14,236 nucleotides of DNA, taken from assembly GCA_040902925.1 (NCBI GenBank), contig JBBDWJ010000294.1, positions 1 to 14,236 of the forward strand. Reading direction: 5' to 3'. Numbering within the stretch: the first letter of the stretch is position 1; every line of letters starts with the position of its first letter. The position numbers and the translations under genes were made by a program. Shown here in pieces: positions 7,449 to 12,284 of the stretch. The notes beneath the pieces were generated by a model. That model did not search any database. It was not told where the DNA came from and saw only the letters and a program-made list of their open reading frames with translations. Origin of the DNA: JBBDWJ01 sp040902925 (GTDB lineage: Bacteria; Acidobacteriota; Terriglobia; Bryobacterales; UBA6623).

Positions 7449-8072
7449 ATGGGCGAGGAACGATTGTTGCCGCTGTTCCCCTTACCCGTGGTGCTGTTCC
7501 CCGGCGCCGCGCTGCCCTTGCACATCTTTGAAGAGCGCTACCGGCTGATGATTGGCGAGGCGGTGCGCGATGGCTCGGAATTCGGCGTCCTGCTCGTCGA
7601 TGACGGCAAGCTGACGACTGTGGGATGCACGGCGACGGTGAAGCGCGTGGTCCGCGAGTACGACGAGGGCGAGTTCGATGTAGCGGCCGAAGGCCAGCGG
7701 CGTTACCGGACTCTGTCCCTCGATCAAACCAAGCCTTACCTGCAAGCGCGGGTCGAGTTCTTCGACGACGAAGAGATTGCGCCGCCGGACTCGGAGCGCC
7801 TCAAGCTCGTCGTGGACCTGAGCGCCAGGATTACCAGCGTGCTGCGCTCCGCCGCGTTGCCGGCCCTCGACGCGGCCGGTCTGCCCAGTTTTGTGATTGC
7901 GCACCATCTGCCGCTCGATCTTGCCTTCAAGCAGCAACTGCTGGCGAAGCGCGCCGAAAGCGAGCGGCTCGAAGCCCTGGCGGCGCACCTGCAGGAACTC
8001 TTGCAGCGGGTGCAAAGCATTCAGCGGACGCAACAGTCGGCTAAGACGAACGGCCAGGCCGGCCCGCACTGA
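7449..8072 (+). CDS. LON peptidase substrate-binding (LON-N) domain protein
   Basis: The 207-residue protein begins with the hallmark of the Lon N-terminal domain (PF02190): LPLFPLPVVLFPGAALPLHIFEERYRLM in the first 34 residues, then EFGVLLVD, VGCTATVKRV and EGQRRYR. The small beta domain ends near residue 108, and a helical region (115-190) follows, as in stand-alone LON-N proteins. It has no ATPase or protease domain, so it is not Lon itself; such proteins are thought to bind substrates, but their role is poorly known. The ATG at 7449 matches the family's usual N-terminus although no Shine-Dalgarno sequence is present. It is the first gene of a rightward cluster, 34 bp before the dehydratase-like gene, and is divergent from the SDR gene. 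A functional link to its neighbours is unproven. Confidence 0.9.
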   Translation: MGEERLLPLFPLPVVLFPGAALPLHIFEERYRLMIGEAVRDGSEFGVLLVDDGKLTTVGCTATVKRVVREYDEGEFDVAAEGQRRYRTLSLDQTKPYLQARVEFFDDEEIAPPDSERLKLVVDLSARITSVLRSAALPALDAAGLPSFVIAHHLPLDLAFKQQLLAKRAESERLEALAAHLQELLQRVQSIQRTQQSAKTNGQAGPH

Positions 8073-8094
8073 GTTCAGCATGCACTGAGCCCGC

Positions 8095-8100
8095 TATAAT
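8095..8100 (+). promoter_or_regulatory. Perfect -10 box next to the dehydratase start codon
   Basis: TATAAT ends 6 nt before the ATG at 8107. That spacing puts the transcription start at the start codon, as in leaderless genes of other bacteria. The upstream -35 match (TTCAGC at 8074-8079, 15-nt spacer) is poor. No Shine-Dalgarno sequence is present. Confidence 0.5.
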
Positions 8101-8106
8101 CCCACG

Positions 8107-9063
8107 ATGATGCCAGCCGGCCGCTTGTCGATCGAGCGCATCGAGCAAGCAACCCGCGTGATCGACCCCGTATTTCTCCGCACGCCGCAATTCGTTTGCG
8201 AGCCGCTCGGTGAAATTCTCGGCGTACGGCTGGCGCTAAAAATCGAAACGCTGAACCCGATCCGGTCGTTCAAAGGGCGCGGGACGGAGTTTCTCGTATC
8301 GCAGCTCCGCAGCGGCACGCGGCTGCTGTGCGCCAGCGCAGGCAACTTCGGCCAGGCGATGGCGTATTCGTGCCGCAAGCGGTCGATCCCGCTGACCGTT
8401 TACGCCGCTATCCACGCGAACGCCCTGAAGATCGAGCGGATGCGCGCGCTCGGCGCGGAGGTGAAGCTTTTTGGCGAGGATTTCGATGCCGCCAAGACCG
8501 AAGCCCGGCGCGTGGCCTCCGCGGACAGCGGAGTCCGGTTTATCGAAGACGCCCGAGAGACGGCGACAGGGGAAGGCGCGGGCACGATCGGCCTCGAGTG
8601 GCTTGAATTCCCCGAATCTTTCGATACTCTGCTCATACCGCTCGGAAACGGCGCCTTACTGGCCGGCATAGCGCTGGCCGTCAAGACGCATCGTCCGCGG
8701 ACGCGCATCGTCGCCGTACAGGCGGCCGGCGCGCCGGCGATGGTTGAATCCTGGCGGGCAGGGCGCGTCATCATCCATGAACGCATGGACACCATCGCCG
8801 ACGGCATCGGAGTTCGCGTGCCGATCCCCGAAGCGCTCGACGACCTTCACGGGCTCATCGATGACGCCATCCTCGTCAGCGAGGAAGAGATCGTCGAAGG
8901 GATGCGTTTGCTGCACCGCCATGCGGGAGTCGTGGCGGAGCCTTCGGGGGCGGCCGGCATCGCTGCTCTTTTGCAACAGGGCAATGCCTTTCGCGGCCAA
9001 CTCGTTGGCACAATTGTATGCGGCGGCAATTTGACTCCTGAGCAGATGCGGCAGTGGTTGTAG
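8107..9063 (+). CDS. Serine/threonine dehydratase-like PLP-dependent enzyme
   Basis: The 318-residue protein is a fold-type II PLP enzyme. Lys56 in IRSFKGRG should form the Schiff base. SAGNFGQA (77-84) is the substrate loop, PLGNGALLAG (178-187) takes the place of the Gly-rich phosphate-binding loop, AEPSGA is at 277-282, and Cys305 in IVCGGN lies where the cofactor nitrogen is contacted. SAGN and the C-terminal Cys resemble animal-type serine dehydratase more than serine racemase (SSGN) or IlvA. No ACT regulatory domain is present. Likely reaction: deamination of a hydroxy-amino acid to a 2-oxoacid plus ammonia, in the cytoplasm. The unusual GNG loop makes the exact substrate uncertain; 3-hydroxyaspartate or diaminopropionate lyase activity is an alternative. 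ATG 8107 is followed directly by a second ATG; neither has a Shine-Dalgarno sequence. The Ldh_2 gene starts 17 bp downstream, so the two are probably co-transcribed. Confidence 0.88.
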   Translation: MMPAGRLSIERIEQATRVIDPVFLRTPQFVCEPLGEILGVRLALKIETLNPIRSFKGRGTEFLVSQLRSGTRLLCASAGNFGQAMAYSCRKRSIPLTVYAAIHANALKIERMRALGAEVKLFGEDFDAAKTEARRVASADSGVRFIEDARETATGEGAGTIGLEWLEFPESFDTLLIPLGNGALLAGIALAVKTHRPRTRIVAVQAAGAPAMVESWRAGRVIIHERMDTIADGIGVRVPIPEALDDLHGLIDDAILVSEEEIVEGMRLLHRHAGVVAEPSGAAGIAALLQQGNAFRGQLVGTIVCGGNLTPEQMRQWL

Positions 9064-9079
9064 ATCAGTGGTTATAGAC
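9052..9079 (+). repeat. 14-bp imperfect tandem duplication across a stop codon
   Basis: CAGTGGTTGTAGAT (9052-9065) is followed at once by CAGTGGTTATAGAC (9066-9079), 12 of 14 identical. The first copy contains the TAG stop of the dehydratase-like gene; the second fills the 17-bp gap before the next ATG and leaves no Shine-Dalgarno sequence. Confidence 0.85.
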
Positions 9080-9080
9080 C

Positions 9081-10157
9081 ATGTCGTCCTACCCGGTTTC
9101 GGACAAAGACCAACGCGTTCGCGCCGCGGACCTGCTTGCGCTCGTCACTGAAATTTGGGTGCGTTGCGGAATGCCGGACGATGACGCGGCGCTGCTGGCC
9201 GATACGCTCGTCGCCGCCGATCTTCGCGGCGTACATTCTCATGGCGTGCTCCGCGTTCCTGAATATGCCGGCAAGCTGCTTGGCGGCGCTGTCGATCCCA
9301 AAGGGCGGCCGCGCGTGGCGGTCGACAATGGCGCCGCGATTGTTGTCGACGGCGGCAACAGCATGGGACAGATCGGCTCCAGCTTCGCGATGCGCGAGGC
9401 CATCGAGCGCGCGCGGCGGCACAACATCGCCGCGGCGGCGGTGCGCGGCAGCAACCACTGCGGCGCGATGGCGTATTTCGCGATGCAGGCGCTGCCCGAG
9501 GACATGATCGGCATCGCAACCACCAACGCGCTGCCGACGATGGCGCCCTGGGGCGGCGTGGAGCGCGTTCTCGGCATCAATCCGTTGGCGGTGGCGGTTC
9601 CGGCGGGCGAGGAGCCCGCCATTGTGCTCGATGCGGCGTTTAGCGGCTCTTCCCACGGCAAGATTCGCGTCTTTCACCAGATGGGCGCGGCGATCCCTTC
9701 CAACTGGGCCTTCGACAAGCAGGGACGCCCGACTACCGACTCCGCGGTCGCGATCGACGGGCTGTTGCAGCCCATCGGCGAATTCAAAGGCGTCGGTCTC
9801 GCGCTCGTCATGGGTATCCTCTCTTCGCTTCTTTCCGGAGCGGCCTACGGGACCGAATCGGGGGACATGGAGAGCGGCCCCAAACCCGGCTGCGACGGGC
9901 ATTTCTTCCTGGCGCTGCGTATCGGCGCGTTCGAAGATGCTGGGCGTTTCAAGAGCCGCGTCGATGGAATCATCCGCGAGTTACGCGGCAGCCGACGCGC
10001 CGCGGGCGTCGAGCGTCTCTACGCGCCTGGCGAGCTGGAAACCGAAACTGAACAGAACTATCAGCGCGAAGGTATCCCTCTCAATCAACTAACCCTCGCC
10101 GGGATTGCAGACGTGGCGCAACGCTTGGCGATCGCCGGGTTGCCGTGGGGCGGCTAG
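9081..10157 (+). CDS. Ldh_2 family malate/lactate/ureidoglycolate dehydrogenase
   Basis: The 358-residue protein matches the Ldh_2 family (PF02615): NAD(P)-dependent enzymes, not of Rossmann type, that interconvert 2-hydroxyacids and 2-oxoacids or reduce cyclic imino acids. Motifs are LVAADLRGVHSHGVLRVPEY (His54 and Arg58 likely catalytic), RGSNHCGAMAYF at 122-133, MAPWGGVERVLGINPLAVAVP at 154-174 and EFKGVGLALVMGILSSLLSG near 234-253. The length is normal for the family. Substrates cannot be told from sequence; members include malate, lactate, ureidoglycolate and sulfolactate dehydrogenases and pyrroline-2-carboxylate reductases. The ATG at 9081 gives the usual N-terminal helix but has no Shine-Dalgarno sequence. 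It lies 17 bp after a dehydratase-like gene on the same strand, so it may act on the 2-oxoacid that enzyme makes. That link is inference. Confidence 0.92.
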   Translation: MSSYPVSDKDQRVRAADLLALVTEIWVRCGMPDDDAALLADTLVAADLRGVHSHGVLRVPEYAGKLLGGAVDPKGRPRVAVDNGAAIVVDGGNSMGQIGSSFAMREAIERARRHNIAAAAVRGSNHCGAMAYFAMQALPEDMIGIATTNALPTMAPWGGVERVLGINPLAVAVPAGEEPAIVLDAAFSGSSHGKIRVFHQMGAAIPSNWAFDKQGRPTTDSAVAIDGLLQPIGEFKGVGLALVMGILSSLLSGAAYGTESGDMESGPKPGCDGHFFLALRIGAFEDAGRFKSRVDGIIRELRGSRRAAGVERLYAPGELETETEQNYQREGIPLNQLTLAGIADVAQRLAIAGLPWGG

Positions 10158-10208
10158 GCCAGGACAAGGTCGCGGCATGCTGCGCTCTTTCCTCGAATTT
10201 TCCCGTCA

Positions 10209-10393
10209 CTAGCCCGCATGTTTCACAAGGAGTCGGCTGCGAGGCGTGGTAAGCCCGGGTCTACTGCGTTGCGCTCGCTTGCCGTGCTCACCGTACTGTT
10301 CAAGTACGCCTCCGCGCGCCAAGCTTCGTGCGCCTTGTATCCACGGGCTTCTGACGCCTTTCGCTGCGACCCCTTGTGAAACATGCGGGCTAG
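10209..10393. mobile_element. 185-bp MITE-like long-palindrome element
   Basis: Inverted repeats of 27 bp, 26 matching, lie at 10209-10235 and 10367-10393. Each starts (reading inward) CTAGCCCGCATGTTTCACAA. Exactly at the centre is a small hairpin, GTACT-GTTCA-AGTAC (10293-10307), and the arms between show further diverged complementarity, such as AAGCCCG near 10251 against CGGGCTT near 10345. The whole unit can fold as one long hairpin. It has no transposase. The outer CTAG, or the TA within it, occurs in the same orientation at both ends and could be a target-site duplication, but being palindromic it cannot be told from the repeat itself. It could be a non-autonomous element mobilised in trans, or a large intergenic repeat. 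It sits between the Ldh_2 gene and the amidase-like gene. Confidence 0.7.
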
Positions 10394-10598
10394 AGAGCCC
10401 CACGACACGCCAGGAGTCTGCCCAGACGGCGTAAGGCCGGCAGCCAAACAGCCGATACACGACGCCGATCCAAAAGTAGGTTCGCGCCCTTACGGCCCGC
10501 GAACGTCGCAGTTCTCGCCCGCGGCCGCGCTCGCCTGAATGAGCGCCTGTGGTGCCCCGGAGGGCTCGCCCTCTACCCCTTTTCAAATCCAGCCTTTT
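10394..10598. other. Non-coding stretch, possible gene remnant
   Basis: Together with 10158-10208 and the palindromic element, this forms the longest gene-free region of the window (517 bp). No intact gene is supported. A minus-strand frame around 10430-10500 reads like a short piece of a membrane protein (YFWIGVVYRLFG), but there is no start, length or continuation to back it. Confidence 0.4.
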
Positions 10599-10627
10599 TT
10601 GGCAGAATTATCCTAAGCTTTTCTACT
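10599..10627 (+). promoter_or_regulatory. Candidate promoter of the amidase-like gene
   Basis: TTGGCA (10599-10604), a 17-nt spacer and TCTACT (10622-10627) would start transcription near 10634, about 40 nt before the ATG at 10675. The -35 is good (5 of 6), the -10 modest (4 of 6). Confidence 0.35.
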
Positions 10628-10674
10628 CGGATCAAAGGCCGGCAGCCTGCGCCCTGAGATCCTCCCCCTGACAG

Positions 10675-12099
10675 ATGAGTCAAGACGGCTTGCGCCGCGG
10701 AGCGCACGCCTGGGAATACCGTTTCGTGGGCTTAAACCCGTGGAGCCGGTGCGCCGCGACGAATTGGATCGCGGCCAGCAACCGGCTTGTCTGCGAGCCA
10801 ATGGACGTCGCGACCAAGAAAGTCATTGAGTGCTATAGCCGGCGAATCACCGATCCGGTGCGGCGGCTGCGATTTCAGCACGTCTGCCTGAAGCGCGAGC
10901 AGGCCGATTGGGACGCCACGCGCGGACCTCTGCACCGGCGGGTCCGCATGCTCGGGATCATCGCGGAAACGGAGCCTTTTTCACGGCCCCTGCTGCGCGC
11001 GCGTCACCGGCTGTTGATGAGGCTCACGGAGAAGGCTCCGATCCTGTTGCGCCGCTTTCGTCGCGAGCGCGCGCTGAACTTCCTTACCGCGGGGGCTCTT
11101 TCCGCCACCGTGCTCACCCTCGTGAGCCTCGGGGTTAGCTTGCAATCGGCGCCCCGGAATCCGCGCCCCGAAGTCCGGCGGCAACAGCCACCGGAGGTTT
11201 CACCGGCGGGCCTGTGGCGCGTCGAAACGCGCGACGACACCGAGTTGTATAGCAACGGCCTGACCATCTCGAACCGATACATTGCGCACACCGGACCGCG
11301 CTCTTACCCGGTTTTTGAAACCGCCGACCCGCAGTGGGAGACCGCGCGCTGGAGCTCGGCTCCTGCCGGCCTGGTCTTTCATACGACGGAAAGCGATCTG
11401 GCCGAGTTCGCGCCGTCGAACAATCGCGAGATCCTGCGCCGCGGCCACTACCTGGCTGAGTTCGTCCGCCGCGAGCACCTTTACAATTTTCTGGTCGATC
11501 GCTTAGGCCGGGTACACCGCATCGTCCCGGAAAACGAATTCGCCTTTCACTCCGGCAACTCGATCTGGAGCGATGAGCGCGGCCTCTACCTGGGGCTGAA
11601 TCACAGCTTCCTAGGCGTCGCCTTGGAAACCACCCGCAACGACAAGGGCGACTCTTTAGCGGACAAGGGCGTCACGCCCGCTCAACTGCGCGCCGCGCGG
11701 CTGCTGACCGAATGGCTGCGGCAGGAATACCAGATTCCCGAACGCAACTGCATCGCTCACGAGATGGTTTCGGTGAATCCCGCCAATATGCTGATCGGCT
11801 ATCACACCGATTGGTCGGGACAGTTTCCCTTTGACGCGCTCGGCCTGCCGGATAACTACAACGAGGCGCTGCCAAGTATCGCGCTCTGGGGATTTGGGTA
11901 CGACGAATTGTTTGTTGAGAAGATCGGCGGCCGGGTGTGGCCCGGGATTTCCGCCGCCGAAGAGATTTTTGGCCGCAAGGCGGAACAGCAGGGCTCCGGC
12001 ACGGCTTACCGCAAGCAGCTCAGGAAGCATTACCAGCGGCTCATCGACATGGTGCGCGAGGCCTTGGCGGCGAAGGAGCTTGGGGACGTCTCGGACTAG
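10675..12099 (+). CDS. Membrane-anchored PGRP/Amidase_2-like peptidoglycan amidase
   Basis: The 474-residue protein has an Arg-rich N-terminal part (1-133), one membrane segment (about 134-156) preceded by RRFRRER, then a Pro/Arg-rich linker and a large domain (about 180-455). By the positive-inside rule the N-terminus is cytoplasmic and the domain extracytoplasmic. The domain resembles N-acetylmuramoyl-L-alanine amidase/PGRP folds (PF01510), which cut the bond between MurNAc and the stem peptide: GLVFHTTESD carries a candidate zinc ligand His236, then HYLAEFV, VDRLGRVHRIVPE, FHSGNS (His292), LGVALE (Glu318), CIAHEMVSVNP (His362) and GYHTDW (His377, Asp379). Which residues bind zinc is my inference. 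Met43 (10801) is an alternative start, since residues 1-42 show no family character and neither start has a clear ribosome site. No partner genes are evident. Confidence 0.8.
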   Translation: MSQDGLRRGAHAWEYRFVGLNPWSRCAATNWIAASNRLVCEPMDVATKKVIECYSRRITDPVRRLRFQHVCLKREQADWDATRGPLHRRVRMLGIIAETEPFSRPLLRARHRLLMRLTEKAPILLRRFRRERALNFLTAGALSATVLTLVSLGVSLQSAPRNPRPEVRRQQPPEVSPAGLWRVETRDDTELYSNGLTISNRYIAHTGPRSYPVFETADPQWETARWSSAPAGLVFHTTESDLAEFAPSNNREILRRGHYLAEFVRREHLYNFLVDRLGRVHRIVPENEFAFHSGNSIWSDERGLYLGLNHSFLGVALETTRNDKGDSLADKGVTPAQLRAARLLTEWLRQEYQIPERNCIAHEMVSVNPANMLIGYHTDWSGQFPFDALGLPDNYNEALPSIALWGFGYDELFVEKIGGRVWPGISAAEEIFGRKAEQQGSGTAYRKQLRKHYQRLIDMVREALAAKELGDVSD

Positions 12100-12144
12100 C
12101 CGCTTGCTTTGCTCAGTTCCGGCACGTCGCGCTCACGCGGCGCG

Positions 12145-12184
12145 CCAATCCGGCACACAGCAGCCCAATCTGGCACACAGCAGC
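12145..12184 (+). repeat. 20-bp tandem repeat, two copies
   Basis: The 20-bp unit at 12145-12164 (CCAATCCGGCACACAGCAGC) repeats at 12165-12184 with one change (CCGG to CTGG), and a few bases of a third copy follow. It lies in the 185-bp gap between two convergent genes and encodes nothing that I can recognise. Confidence 0.85.
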
Positions 12185-12215
12185 CAAGTGTGTAGTGCGG
12201 GCTGCGGCATTTTCG

Positions 12216-12256
12216 TCGCCGCGTTGCGGCGAAGGACCGGCCGGAGTACCGGTCCT
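12216..12256. repeat. Two adjacent perfect hairpins, possible REP-like unit
   Basis: TCGCCGC-GTT-GCGGCGA (12216-12232) is followed without a gap by AGGACCGG, an 8-nt loop, and CCGGTCCT (12233-12256). The stems are 7 and 8 bp and perfect. They lie between the ends of two convergent genes, 29 bp from the minus-strand stop at 12285. Neither strand has a T-run after a stem, so a classical intrinsic terminator is unlikely; a dispersed repeat or mRNA 3'-end stabiliser is possible. Confidence 0.65.
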
Positions 12257-12284
12257 CACGGGGTGTGTGGCACGATCGCCGTTG

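Noticed and set aside
10209..10586. A 125-residue minus-strand open frame in the intergenic region
   Set aside because: Most of it runs through the palindromic element, composition is Arg/Gly-rich as expected of GC-rich shadow frames, and no domain is recognisable.
12145..12184. Start of a CRISPR array
   Set aside because: The two units abut with no spacers and the unit is only 20 bp.
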